A stretch of 64,000 nucleotides of DNA from Bacteroidia bacterium. Its GTDB lineage: Bacteria > Bacteroidota > Bacteroidia > AKYH767-A > OLB10. The stretch lies in the NCBI GenBank assembly GCA_037045145.1, contig JBAOIA010000012.1, positions 930,001-994,000 on the forward strand, read 5' to 3'. Positions within the stretch are counted from its first letter, which is position 1; the number at the start of each line of letters is the position of its first letter. The notes below the pieces were generated by a model. It had not been told where the DNA came from. It did no database searches and saw nothing but the letters and a program-made list of their open reading frames with translations. The position numbers and the translations under genes were made by a program. Positions 9,815 through 19,187 of the stretch are shown here, piece by piece.

Positions 9815-12583
9815 ATGGACTATCAATTCAGGGAAACAGAAAAAAAATGGCAGCAATATTGGGCTGTAAACAAAACATTTAAGGTTGAGAATAATTCAGA
9901 CAAGCCAAAGTTTTATGTGTTGGATATGTTCCCCTACCCTTCCGGTGCCGGGCTCCATGTTGGCCATCCGTTAGGATATATAGCATCAGATATTTATGCG
10001 CGTTATAAAAGACTGAAAGGTTTTAATGTATTGCACCCTATGGGGTATGATTCATTTGGATTGCCGGCAGAACAATATGCAATACAAACTGGGCAGCACC
10101 CTGCTATTACTACAGAAGCAAACATTCATCGCTATCGTGAGCAGTTGGATAAGATGGGCTTTTCTTTTGATTGGGACAGAGAAGTGCGCACCTCTGACTC
10201 CTCCTACTATAAATGGACACAATGGATTTTTTTAAAACTGTTCGATGCATGGTATAATAATAAAAGCAATCGTGCCGAATCACTTGATACGCTGATTGTA
10301 GAATTTGAAAAAAACGGCAACAAAGATATTAGTGCTGTTCACGATGAGATAGAAATATTTACTGCAGCACAATGGAAAAACTTTAATGAATCAGAAAAAA
10401 GTGGAATACTGATGGCTTATCGCCTTGCATACCTTGGCGAAGCTTATGTAAACTGGTGTCCTGCTTTAGGCACCGTATTGGCCAATGACGAAGTAAAGGA
10501 CGGCCTTAGTGAGCGTGGTGGTCATCCTGTAGAACGCAAACTGATGAAACAATGGAGCATGCGCATTACAGCCTATGCTGAACGTTTGTTACAAGGATTA
10601 GAAAATATTGATTGGAGCGATTCATTGAAAGAAGCACAGCGCAACTGGATAGGAAAATCAGTCGGAACAACCATCAAATTTGCTTTGCAGGATTCTGATG
10701 AATTCATTGAAGTTTTTACTACACGACCCGATACATTATTTGGTGTTTCGTTTGTAACTTTAGCTCCGGAACATGAGTTGGTTGATAAAATCACATCACC
10801 AACACATCGTGCAGAAGTGCAGGATTATGTTACCAAAACAAAAAACCGCAACGAACGCGAACGTCAGTCTGATGTTACACGAATCAGTGGTAAATTTACT
10901 GGTAGCTATGCCATTCATCCTTTTACAGGAAATAAAATTCCAGTTTGGATTGGCGACTATGTACTTGCCGGTTACGGCACTGGCGCAGTGATGGCTGTTC
11001 CTGCGCATGATGAACGTGACTATCGTTTTGCAACACATTTTGACCTCAATAAACCACAAGTAATAGAACCAACTGTAATACATGACTTTGGCAAAAGCTC
11101 ATGGGATGTTAAAGAAGGAAAATTAATTAACTCCGATTTTTTAAATGGCTTGGATGTTAGCACTGCCATTAGCCGATGCATAGCGGAAATAGAAAAACAA
11201 AATCTGGGTAAAGGAAAAACAAACTATCGTCTGCGTGATGCTGTATTTGGCCGTCAGCGTTATTGGGGTGAGCCCATTCCGATTTATTATAAAGACAATA
11301 TTCCGGTAGCTATTCCTGAGAATGAATTACCTCTGGTGCTACCGGAAGTAGATAAATTTTTACCAACAGAAACCGGTGAGCCGCCATTGGCCAGAGCCAA
11401 AAACTGGAAATACAAAAATCTGTTTCCTTTAGAAACCACAACCATGCCGGGATGGGCAGGGAGCAGTTGGTATTTTTTGCGTTATATGGATGCAAACAAC
11501 AGCAATGCTTTTGCCTCTGCAGAGGCATTGAGCTATTGGAACAATGTTGATCTTTATATTGGTGGCAGCGAACATGCAACCGGACACTTGTTGTATGTAC
11601 GCTTTTGGACTAAGGCACTAAAAGATTTAAGACACATAAACATTGACGAGCCTGCACAAAAGTTAATCAATCAGGGTATGATACAAGGCACCTCATGTAT
11701 GGTGCATCGCGAAGTTGCAAGCAATAAAATTATTTCGTCTGGATTAAAATCTAATTACAATACTACACTCATACATATTGATGTTAATTTGGTGGACAAC
11801 ACAGAAGTTGACATTGAAGGTCTGAGAAATTGGAGAGATGACTTTGCAACAGCTGAATTTGTGACGGAGAATGGAAAACTGATTTGTGAAACTGCCGTTG
11901 AAAAGATGAGTAAACGGTGGTATAATGTTGTAACCCCTGACTTGATTTGTGAAAATTATGGTGCAGATTGTTTACGAATGTATGAAATGTTCCTGGGCCC
12001 ATTGGAACAAAGCAAACCGTGGAACACAAATGGTATTGCTGGTGTATCTAACTTTTTAAGAAAGCTTTGGAAACTGTATCATAACAATGGTAAATTTGAA
12101 GTAAGTAATGAAGCTGCAACAAAATCTGAATTAAAAACACTTCATAAAACAATAAAAAAAGTTCAGGAAGATATTGAAAAATTTTCGTTCAATACTTCTG
12201 TGAGTACATTCATGATTTGTGTGAATGAATTAACGGAACAAAAATGCAATAAACGTGAAGTGCTTGAGCCTTTAGCAATCATACTTTCTCCTTATGCACC
12301 ACACATTGCAGAAGAATTATGGCAGTTGCTTGGTCACAACACCACTGTTTCCGGTGCAACCTTCCCACAATGGAATGAAATGTACTTAATAGAAAACGAA
12401 TTTGATTATCCGGTTTCTGTAAATGGAAAAACAAGATTTAAAATTCAGTTACCTTTAAGTATTGGCAAGGAAGAAATAGAAAAACAAGTGATGGCTTCAG
12501 CAGAGATGCAAAAATGGACAAATGGTAATGCCCCTAAAAAAGTTATTGTAGTTCCGGGAAGAATTGTTAATGTGGTGATTTAG
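9815..12583 (+). CDS. leuS: Leucine--tRNA ligase
   Basis: This class Ia synthetase of 922 residues charges tRNA-Leu. The HIGH-type motif is HVGH within PYPSGAGLHVGHPLGY (about residues 42-57). The CP1 editing domain follows (about 230-440, including TTRPDTLFGV and GTGAVMAVPAHDERD). The C-terminal anticodon-binding region follows the second catalytic motif. That second motif reads KMSKR (near residue 698) where many LeuRS have KMSKS. The catalytic lysine is kept, so activity is expected. The protein is longer than the roughly 860-residue E. coli enzyme. The gene sits 61 bp after the hydrolase and may be transcribed with it. No terminator is visible in the gap after its stop. Confidence 0.97.
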   Translation: MDYQFRETEKKWQQYWAVNKTFKVENNSDKPKFYVLDMFPYPSGAGLHVGHPLGYIASDIYARYKRLKGFNVLHPMGYDSFGLPAEQYAIQTGQHPAITTEANIHRYREQLDKMGFSFDWDREVRTSDSSYYKWTQWIFLKLFDAWYNNKSNRAESLDTLIVEFEKNGNKDISAVHDEIEIFTAAQWKNFNESEKSGILMAYRLAYLGEAYVNWCPALGTVLANDEVKDGLSERGGHPVERKLMKQWSMRITAYAERLLQGLENIDWSDSLKEAQRNWIGKSVGTTIKFALQDSDEFIEVFTTRPDTLFGVSFVTLAPEHELVDKITSPTHRAEVQDYVTKTKNRNERERQSDVTRISGKFTGSYAIHPFTGNKIPVWIGDYVLAGYGTGAVMAVPAHDERDYRFATHFDLNKPQVIEPTVIHDFGKSSWDVKEGKLINSDFLNGLDVSTAISRCIAEIEKQNLGKGKTNYRLRDAVFGRQRYWGEPIPIYYKDNIPVAIPENELPLVLPEVDKFLPTETGEPPLARAKNWKYKNLFPLETTTMPGWAGSSWYFLRYMDANNSNAFASAEALSYWNNVDLYIGGSEHATGHLLYVRFWTKALKDLRHINIDEPAQKLINQGMIQGTSCMVHREVASNKIISSGLKSNYNTTLIHIDVNLVDNTEVDIEGLRNWRDDFATAEFVTENGKLICETAVEKMSKRWYNVVTPDLICENYGADCLRMYEMFLGPLEQSKPWNTNGIAGVSNFLRKLWKLYHNNGKFEVSNEAATKSELKTLHKTIKKVQEDIEKFSFNTSVSTFMICVNELTEQKCNKREVLEPLAIILSPYAPHIAEELWQLLGHNTTVSGATFPQWNEMYLIENEFDYPVSVNGKTRFKIQLPLSIGKEEIEKQVMASAEMQKWTNGNAPKKVIVVPGRIVNVVI

Positions 12584-12838
12584 ATTCTTGAGCAATAGGT
12601 TAATTTTTATTGATAAATACAAGAACTCGAAAACAGCAATCAGACAGGCTTCCTGAAAGAGCTTGGTTTATGGACAAGAATATAATTTGAATATTTAAAA
12701 CCATCGAGAGGCACAGTTGTATTGTAGTAAAATCATTTGATGGATTGGTGTATATTAAAATACATTATTGTTGTTTATAAAAATTTGAAGCAATTAATTA
12801 AAATACACTTTCGAAATTAATTAATTTTTCCACGGTCA

Positions 12839-15103
12839 TTAAATTTTTAGTTCTTTCATTCTTTTAACATTCCCAACAATCCAGACTAGATCATCTGTTT
12901 GAAATATCATTGTTGAGTCAGGATTTAAAATTCGTTCTCCGTTTCTTTCTATTCCTGCTACAAGACCTAATGCTTTTTCTCTGATGCCTGAACTACGAAT
13001 TGATTTTCCGTTGAGCCAATGATGTTCAGTTATTGTCAATTGAAAAACACCAATGTCATCAAGTGATGTATGTTCTGTGTCATCTACTACCGGACTTTCA
13101 AAGACTGACTTGAACACTTGTATTTGTTCATCTGTAGTTAAAACGCCTACCTCGTCAAAAGGTAATAATATTTGATTACGACCAGGAATATGATAAATTT
13201 TATCCCCCCTTCTGATGTAAACTATGTTTACACCATATTTTTCTCTCCATGCAAGTTGCCATAGTTCTTTACCGATAAAAGCAGCATTGGCAGGAACCTC
13301 AAGTTGAACAATATGTGCATTATACGGTGATAAAAAACTTTGCACCTCTGAATTTTTCCTGTTTAAGCTGGCAGAAGTAGAATGATACTCTATGTTCTCT
13401 CTTTCACTTATATTGGTAATAAACCTTCCTTCTATTTTTTTGTAAAATCTTTGAAGATATATCGCAAATACTCTGAATATGATTAGGGTTAAAGGCAAAA
13501 CTACTAAGAGTGCTATAATTGGTTTAAAAAAGTACAATGCCCATCCGGCTATCAATGCAACTCCAATTGCAACCCGTGTCAACTCAATTATTAATAATGG
13601 ACCGGTGCGAAATTCTTTTTTACTTAACCATAAATTCTTATAGTGCGGATGATTTGGCTTTCTCGCCACAATAGCCCAAATAAAGGGAGCACCAGCGGCC
13701 AATGAGATTGCCGGAACAGCAAAAGCTTTGACACTTTCGTTAATCTGAATTGTGTTAAAATATGGAATTAAGAACCGATCTAAAAGTAGTCCTAATGCCA
13801 AGAGGATGATACCATTTATCGTCACAATCCTACTATAAGCTGCAAGTAAACTTTTCCATCCTGTTGCTGATTGAATTTTTTGAGTTCCAAATGAAAGTCT
13901 GTTTAAGTTCTCTACCCATCTTGTAGGCAGCAATTTTTCAATCTGTTTATAGATAGGTTCTGTATATTTTATCAGGTAAGGGGTGGTAAATGTGGTGATA
14001 GCTGATGCCCCTACTGCTACTGGAAAGAGAAAATCAGAAGTAACTTTTAAAGATGCTCCCAAAGCAGCAACAATAAAAGCAAACTCTCCAATTTGCGCCA
14101 TACTAAAACCAACCTGAAGTGATTGCTTCAATGGCTGCCCTGAAATTAATGCACCTATTGAAGTACTTAAAATTTTTCCAAAAAGTGTAAGAAGAGTTAC
14201 TGCAACTACTGCCCATTTATGATCAATGATGGCTTGCGGGTCTATCATCATACCTACTGACACAAAAAAGACTGCGCCAAACAAATCTTTCACTGGTTTG
14301 GTAAGGTGTTCTACTTTTTCAGCGGAAGTGGTTTCTGCCAGGATACTTCCCATTATAAATGCCCCTAGTTCGGCAGAAAAACCTGCCTGTACAGCTAGTA
14401 CAACCATTCCCAAGCAAAGCCCAATGGAGAGTATTAACAAATTCTCATCGTCTAACCACTTCTTTGCATTTTTCAGTAATGTTGGAATCAAGAAAATACC
14501 CATGATAAACCACAGTGAAAGAAAGAACAAGAGTTTGAGGACAATAAAAATCATTTCACCACCTTCAATTTGCTTTGTTACAGCAATAGTAGAAAGTAAT
14601 ACCATCAGTAAAATTACTACAATGTCTTCTACTATTAATACCCCAAAAACAACACGGGCAAATTGTTTAGTTTTTACTCCAAGTTCATCAAATGCTTTGA
14701 TGATGATTGTAGTGGACGAACTGGCCAACATCCCCCCAAGAAATAAACTGTCTATCACTGACCACTGCAACCATCTTCCTAATAGAAAACCGGCAATCGT
14801 TATAAAAGCAATTTCGACAAATGCAGTTATGGATGCCGAGCCACCGACTCTCATCAACTTTTTAAAGCTAAACTCAAGACCTAATCCAAATAGCAAGAAT
14901 ATTACACCAAGTTCTGCAACAACATCAATACTTTCAATATCAATAACTGTTGGAAAAAGCTTGAAATGAGGACCAACTAAAAATCCTGCAATGATATATC
15001 CAAGTACAAGAGGCTGCTTTATTCTTTTGAAAAGCAGAATGGTTGCTGATCCTGCCAACAATACAAGAGCTAAATCTACAATCAGATGTGGAAGGTGGTT
15101 CAT
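12839..15103 (-). CDS. CPA2-family cation:proton antiporter (KefB/GerN type) with RCK_C domain
   Basis: This 754-residue integral membrane protein has an N-terminal sodium/hydrogen exchanger domain of about 12 helices (residues 1-390), with the family blocks LGYIIAGFLVGPHF, LGVIFLLFGLGLEF and SSSTTIIIKAFDELG. Further membrane segments follow to about residue 560. A soluble C-terminal TrkA-C (RCK_C) region (about 615-754, ending in VWIVGNVKRMKELKI) probably binds a regulatory ligand. It is likely to exchange K+ or Na+ for protons and help control pH and ion balance. It lies 29 bp downstream of the pirin gene on the same strand, so the two may be co-transcribed. Confidence 0.9.
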   Translation of the reverse strand: MNHLPHLIVDLALVLLAGSATILLFKRIKQPLVLGYIIAGFLVGPHFKLFPTVIDIESIDVVAELGVIFLLFGLGLEFSFKKLMRVGGSASITAFVEIAFITIAGFLLGRWLQWSVIDSLFLGGMLASSSTTIIIKAFDELGVKTKQFARVVFGVLIVEDIVVILLMVLLSTIAVTKQIEGGEMIFIVLKLLFFLSLWFIMGIFLIPTLLKNAKKWLDDENLLILSIGLCLGMVVLAVQAGFSAELGAFIMGSILAETTSAEKVEHLTKPVKDLFGAVFFVSVGMMIDPQAIIDHKWAVVAVTLLTLFGKILSTSIGALISGQPLKQSLQVGFSMAQIGEFAFIVAALGASLKVTSDFLFPVAVGASAITTFTTPYLIKYTEPIYKQIEKLLPTRWVENLNRLSFGTQKIQSATGWKSLLAAYSRIVTINGIILLALGLLLDRFLIPYFNTIQINESVKAFAVPAISLAAGAPFIWAIVARKPNHPHYKNLWLSKKEFRTGPLLIIELTRVAIGVALIAGWALYFFKPIIALLVVLPLTLIIFRVFAIYLQRFYKKIEGRFITNISERENIEYHSTSASLNRKNSEVQSFLSPYNAHIVQLEVPANAAFIGKELWQLAWREKYGVNIVYIRRGDKIYHIPGRNQILLPFDEVGVLTTDEQIQVFKSVFESPVVDDTEHTSLDDIGVFQLTITEHHWLNGKSIRSSGIREKALGLVAGIERNGERILNPDSTMIFQTDDLVWIVGNVKRMKELKI

Positions 15104-15132
15104 TTACGACTTTTGTAATAATTCATTAATAT

Positions 15133-16017
15133 TTATTTTGCAGAAAGCATAGGATAAGGTATGAATTCATCCGTCTCGCCACGTATTTTTTCAAAAGTTT
15201 GTTCCTTCCATTTAATTTTAGCTGCTGCTATTAAATCTCTGTCTGATGAAACAAAATTCCAGTCAATGAAACACTCTTCCTCAAGTGGTTCACCCCCGAA
15301 AATATAAACTGTACTTTTTTCAAGAATATTGAATTCGCACAAGTTGCTTTCTCTCGTCACCAACATTTGATTGGGCTTAAAAACATTACCTTCGCTTTCA
15401 ATGCCCCCTTCGAGAATGTATAAACCAGACTCTCCAAACAAATAATTTCCTATAGAAACTTTCTTTCTTTGATTACTTTTTATTTCTAACATGTATAGCT
15501 TACTATAAACAGGTACAGGAGATTTTCGATTGAATGCTTCGCCTGCAATTAATTTGATTTGAAGACCATCCTGATCCCAGCATGGAATTGCATTTTGAGA
15601 AACATGATAGAACTCAGGATCCATTTCTTCCAATTTTTTTGGCAATGCCACCCAAATTTGAAGACCATGCAAGTGCTTTTCAGAATTGCGTAGTGCTGCC
15701 GGTGTTCGTTCGGAATGAACTATTCCTTTACCGGCAGTCATCCAATTGACCTCCCCGGGTTTTATTTCTATCTCGTTACCTATAGAGTCGCGATGCATAA
15801 TATTGCCTTCAAATAAATATGTTAGTGTTGAAAGGCCTATATGTGGATGAGGTAGAATATCAAAATTGCTTCGCTTATTCATTCTAATCGGACCCATATG
15901 ATCAATATAGATAAACGGTCCAACCATTCGTTTCTGTCGAAATGGGAGCAATCGGCCAACCAAAAAATTTCCGATTTCTGCAGCTCTTTCTTCTATTACT
16001 AAACTGATGTTTGACAT
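15133..16017 (-). CDS. Pirin family protein
   Basis: This 294-residue bicupin has the pirin N-terminal core: DHMGPI, then PHPHIGLSTLTYLFEG and the metal-binding and scaffold block HRDSIG...GEVNWMTAGKGIVHSE. Pirins bind Fe in the N-terminal cupin; some are quercetin dioxygenases and others act in redox or stress responses. The His residues of PHPHIG and the later HSE are present, so the metal site looks intact. It heads the pair with the antiporter gene. Confidence 0.92.
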   Translation of the reverse strand: MSNISLVIEERAAEIGNFLVGRLLPFRQKRMVGPFIYIDHMGPIRMNKRSNFDILPHPHIGLSTLTYLFEGNIMHRDSIGNEIEIKPGEVNWMTAGKGIVHSERTPAALRNSEKHLHGLQIWVALPKKLEEMDPEFYHVSQNAIPCWDQDGLQIKLIAGEAFNRKSPVPVYSKLYMLEIKSNQRKKVSIGNYLFGESGLYILEGGIESEGNVFKPNQMLVTRESNLCEFNILEKSTVYIFGGEPLEEECFIDWNFVSSDRDLIAAAKIKWKEQTFEKIRGETDEFIPYPMLSAK

Positions 16018-16305
16018 GCTTAAGTGTGAAGTTGTTATTTCTGTATTTATCTACAAATATTAATATAAAAATTAGTGGTGTTAGCTGTCAAATATATGAA
16101 ATTATCTACTTATTCTTCTTAAAGTGTACACAATAATAACCATCAAAGCTCACTGTCCAAAGCTAAATATTTAAAAAAATCAAAGTATCGGCCAAAGGTT
16201 ATTGCTACAATATAATTAGACTTTAAATAATGAAACTGATTCTAACGAATACTCTCAAAAATTATGCAGCAAGAAGAAATCCTAAAGCATCAGTAAGTCA
16301 GAATG

Positions 16306-16599
16306 TTATTCAATTCTATCCAGAACCAATTTTTTATTTTGCAATTGTTTAAAGACAAAGAAAAAAATCAAGACAACAAGTATTCCGATGAGAGCCTCTG
16401 CAATCAGCATAAATCTACTACCATATTTATCATGTGTCCACCCATTGAATGTTGTCATGTAAAAAACAGGAAAATTGTTTTGTGTGAGTATGTAAGGTAA
16501 TGTGGCTGTTACAAAACCTTGACTAATACCCATGGGCATAATTAATAAAAAAAATGTAAAATGGCTTGGTGTATTCAGTTTGTACTTTAGACATTGAAG
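16306..16599 (-). pseudogene. Internally deleted MFS transporter remnant
   Basis: Reading the minus strand from about 16599, the open frame gives YKLNTPSHFTFFLLIMPMGI then SQGFVTATLPYILTQNNFPV, which resembles the first helix of a major-facilitator permease. It then jumps directly to NGWTHDKYGSRFMLIAEALI and one last helix with a basic tail, which resembles the end of the same family. The middle, which should be over 300 residues, is missing, and the join is in frame. A protein this short cannot transport. The next in-frame stop upstream is at about 16600, so the natural start may be a non-ATG codon or lost. Confidence 0.65.
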
Positions 16600-16774
16600 T
16601 TAGTGTGTCAAATTTATTTGTTCTTTTAATACCAACAAATTCTTACTAATTCAGGTTTTAACAATAGTAAGCTTATTTATTCAAATTCACTCCACAATTT
16701 AAACTGATGTTTGATAAATTAATTTAAAGATTCTGATAAAAGTTAAAACACAGATAAGAAACCTCAAAAAATCA

Positions 16775-17260
16775 TTACTTATAAATAACAAATATATCAG
16801 ACATTATCTTGTTGCTTTCGTGTAAAGCACGGTCTGCAACAGAAACCTCAACACGAAATGTATCTGCTACACCATTAGTGGAAAAGCTCAAGAAGTTTTT
16901 TACATCAACCCTGATATCTCCTTTAATATTTTTATTACGCTGCTTGGGTGTAAGTATTGGAATACGGTAGTAATAAGGAATATTAAAGTTAACGGGAGTC
17001 CAATTGCCGTTAATCAGTTGCTGATATTCGCAGAAATAATTGTGATAAAAATGACTGGCAGGGTCGAAAGGTGGAAATGTGTCTGCATCACTCAGCCCAA
17101 TATCACCATCACCATCAGTAAAAGATGTAATTAAATAAAAACTGTTCTTTTCATAAAAATCAACAGACTTAAATGTTAATACAGGTTCAATAGGGAATTT
17201 TTCTTCTTTTCGGCATGAGGTCAAAAAAACAATCAATAAAAAAGCGAGAACTGTTTTCAT
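16775..17260 (-). CDS. Putative lipoprotein of unknown function
   Basis: The 161-residue protein has a lipoprotein signal: a short hydrophobic stretch followed by the lipobox LTSC, with the lipidated Cys near residue 16, then charged residues (RKEEK). The mature part is rich in aromatics and beta-forming residues and contains DGDGDIGLSDAD, an acidic loop that could bind calcium. I do not recognise the family; similar small lipoproteins are common in Bacteroidota. It is the last gene of a same-strand run, 12 bp after the receiver-domain gene, which suggests a shared envelope role with that membrane-anchored receiver. Confidence 0.75.
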   Translation of the reverse strand: MKTVLAFLLIVFLTSCRKEEKFPIEPVLTFKSVDFYEKNSFYLITSFTDGDGDIGLSDADTFPPFDPASHFYHNYFCEYQQLINGNWTPVNFNIPYYYRIPILTPKQRNKNIKGDIRVDVKNFLSFSTNGVADTFRVEVSVADRALHESNKIMSDIFVIYK

Positions 17261-17272
17261 TTATTACAAATG

Positions 17273-17794
17273 CTAAAACCAACCCACATGATCAGAAATC
17301 ATCCCTTTACTTATTAGAATGATAACCAAAATAATCATAATCAGAAAGGCTACACCAAAAGTTATTGTTAAAACCTTGTACATACCGGCATTCCGTTTCA
17401 ATTGCGACAGTTTAAAAAGATTGAAAACTGTCTTTTCTGCACGATAGAATGCGCTTTCGCCTTTTACAATATAGTCGAATGCCCCATATTTCATGGTGTC
17501 CACTGCCACTTCAATTTTATCCTGACCGGAAAGCATAACAACTTCTGTGGCAGGATATTTTGACTTTATCTCTCTTAAAACATCTATTCCATCCATAGCA
17601 TTGGCAATTTTAGAATCGAGGTTGTAATCAAGGAAAACTATATCAGGAACCAGCTGGCCAGAAGCCAATGCCTCTTCACCTGTAGCAAAAGTGTGAATGG
17701 TAAAGTTTGACATTGCCGACAGATGATCTTTAAGCATACTTTGCATCATTGGGTCATCATCAATGATAAATATTGTTGTTGAGCTTTTTGACAT
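17273..17794 (-). CDS. Receiver-domain protein with C-terminal membrane anchor
   Basis: The 173-residue protein starts with a complete response-regulator receiver domain: acidic pair DDD near residue 13, phosphoacceptor Asp56 in VFLDYNLD, SGQ in the Thr/Ser switch region and a Lys in YIVKGES. Instead of a DNA-binding output it ends in one hydrophobic segment (about residues 140-165, VLTITFGVAFLIMIILVIIL) and a short polar tail. It would thus be a phosphoacceptor tethered to the inner membrane. An Hpt gene lies immediately upstream, so the pair may form part of a phosphorelay; no kinase is adjacent. Confidence 0.85.
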   Translation of the reverse strand: MSKSSTTIFIIDDDPMMQSMLKDHLSAMSNFTIHTFATGEEALASGQLVPDIVFLDYNLDSKIANAMDGIDVLREIKSKYPATEVVMLSGQDKIEVAVDTMKYGAFDYIVKGESAFYRAEKTVFNLFKLSQLKRNAGMYKVLTITFGVAFLIMIILVIILISKGMISDHVGWF

Positions 17795-17830
17795 ATTATG
17801 ACAGTAGTATTAGCATGACAAGAATACAAA

Positions 17831-18178
17831 TTAATTTTGATCTATAAATGCTTTTAGTTCAGCTTTTGATAAAGTTATCATCTCCTTCAGCATTGCAATA
17901 TCCTGAGACATCTGCTCAGTAACACTCTCATTTGACGCACTGTCTTCAATCTTTTTTAACAGTTGTTGTGCATGGTCCATTCCCATATAACCGGCAATTG
18001 ACTTTAGGGTATGAGAAGACGTTTTTAACTTCTTATAATCTTTCTCTTGAAAAGATTTTTCTATAACAGGCATTTCTTCATCAGCGCTATGTATATACAT
18101 CATGATATACTTTTTTACACGGCTCATATCGCCTTTACTGAATCCCTTAATAAAATCGAGGTTGGTCACTTTTTCCAT
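17831..18178 (-). CDS. Histidine phosphotransfer (Hpt) domain protein
   Basis: This 115-residue single-domain Hpt protein starts at the ATG at 18178; a longer reading to 18391 would overlap the upstream gene and is unlikely. The phosphorylatable His56 is in SSHTLKSIAGYMG, the standard HxxKS..G Hpt motif, within a four-helix bundle. Hpt proteins shuttle phosphate between receiver domains. The next gene downstream encodes a membrane-tethered receiver, its most likely partner. It lies 13 bp after the LuxE-like gene, in the same operon. Confidence 0.88.
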   Translation of the reverse strand: MEKVTNLDFIKGFSKGDMSRVKKYIMMYIHSADEEMPVIEKSFQEKDYKKLKTSSHTLKSIAGYMGMDHAQQLLKKIEDSASNESVTEQMSQDIAMLKEMITLSKAELKAFIDQN

Positions 18179-18191
18179 TTTGCAAAAATAG

Positions 18192-19187
18192 TTATTCAAA
18201 TAAAAGATTACATCCACGGACTTCTGCATTATCGAACCTACCGAGAATTTCGAAAGTCCCATCAGCATAAACCCTTCCAATGTCTTGTGTTGCAATAAAA
18301 CAACAACTGTTAATATTTGCAAGATCAATGATGTTGATTCCGCCTTGTCCGGGTAAACTTTCTGATAGCGGGTCGTTGTTGTCGCGCACAAAAACTTTCA
18401 TCCAGGGTGGGCAATGGAAAATGCCGTTACCACTACTATAGGCCTGCGAAAGCAGTTCTGTCATTCCATACTCTGAATGAATTGTTTTCAGATGAAATGC
18501 CTCAGTCAAGATGTTATGCAGTTCCTGCCGGATCATTTCCTTTCTGCGGCCTTTCATACCACCTGTTTCCATAATGACTGTGTTTTTTAGTGGCATTGGA
18601 TGTGCATGGGCAAAGTCAAGTAAGGCAAAACTAACACCGATTAGTAAAGTTTTAATTCCTTTTTGTTCATTGACAGTGATGGTGTCTGCTAATTTTCTGA
18701 AATCATTCAGATAAAATCCGCTGCTTTTCTTTCCTGTTTTGTCAATAAGATGTTTACACATATATACCAATGATGATCCTTCGCGATCCAAATAAGATGG
18801 TAATAAAGCTAAAATACACCATTGGTCTGCGTTTTTATAAAACTGATTAAAAGTTTCTGTAAAAGCCTTTTCGTATAATGAAATATCGTTTACATAATGC
18901 AGTGATGGCTCTGATCCTGTAGTTCGGCTGCTAGAAAAAACTATAGTACTTGAGTCAACATTTCCGGTAACTATTTTTTTTGTCTTATAAAAATTTATTG
19001 GCAAGAAAGGAATGCTATTAACACTTTCTATCTTCTGTGGATTGACGTTTAACAATTTAAGATAGTCTCGATAAACGGCATTGTTTTGCGCCTGAAATCT
19101 AAAACTTTCAAGTGCTGTGTTTTCAAAATCTAATTGCGTTTCAAAAATAGAAGTCACGGCAGAAGAAATAAAGTTAGTTATCCACAT
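18192..19187 (-). CDS. LuxE-like acyl-protein synthetase family protein
   Basis: The 331-residue protein belongs to the LuxE / acyl-protein synthetase family within the adenylate-forming superfamily. Visible signatures are FLPINFYKTKK, the phosphate-binding-type loop FSSSRTTGSEPS, ETGGMKGRRKEM and the SEYGMTELLSQAY block, which match the A-motifs of ANL enzymes. It probably activates a carboxylic acid as an adenylate and passes it to a thiol or hydroxyl acceptor; the substrate is unknown. Luciferase genes are absent, so a role in bioluminescence is not implied. It overlaps the end of nadB by 14 bp. Confidence 0.8.
   Translation of the reverse strand: MWITNFISSAVTSIFETQLDFENTALESFRFQAQNNAVYRDYLKLLNVNPQKIESVNSIPFLPINFYKTKKIVTGNVDSSTIVFSSSRTTGSEPSLHYVNDISLYEKAFTETFNQFYKNADQWCILALLPSYLDREGSSLVYMCKHLIDKTGKKSSGFYLNDFRKLADTITVNEQKGIKTLLIGVSFALLDFAHAHPMPLKNTVIMETGGMKGRRKEMIRQELHNILTEAFHLKTIHSEYGMTELLSQAYSSGNGIFHCPPWMKVFVRDNNDPLSESLPGQGGINIIDLANINSCCFIATQDIGRVYADGTFEILGRFDNAEVRGCNLLFE

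Noticed and set aside
14226..14969. 247-codon frame antisense to the antiporter gene
   Set aside because: Low-complexity Ser/Thr/Ile/Lys composition, produced by hydrophobic codons on the opposite strand.
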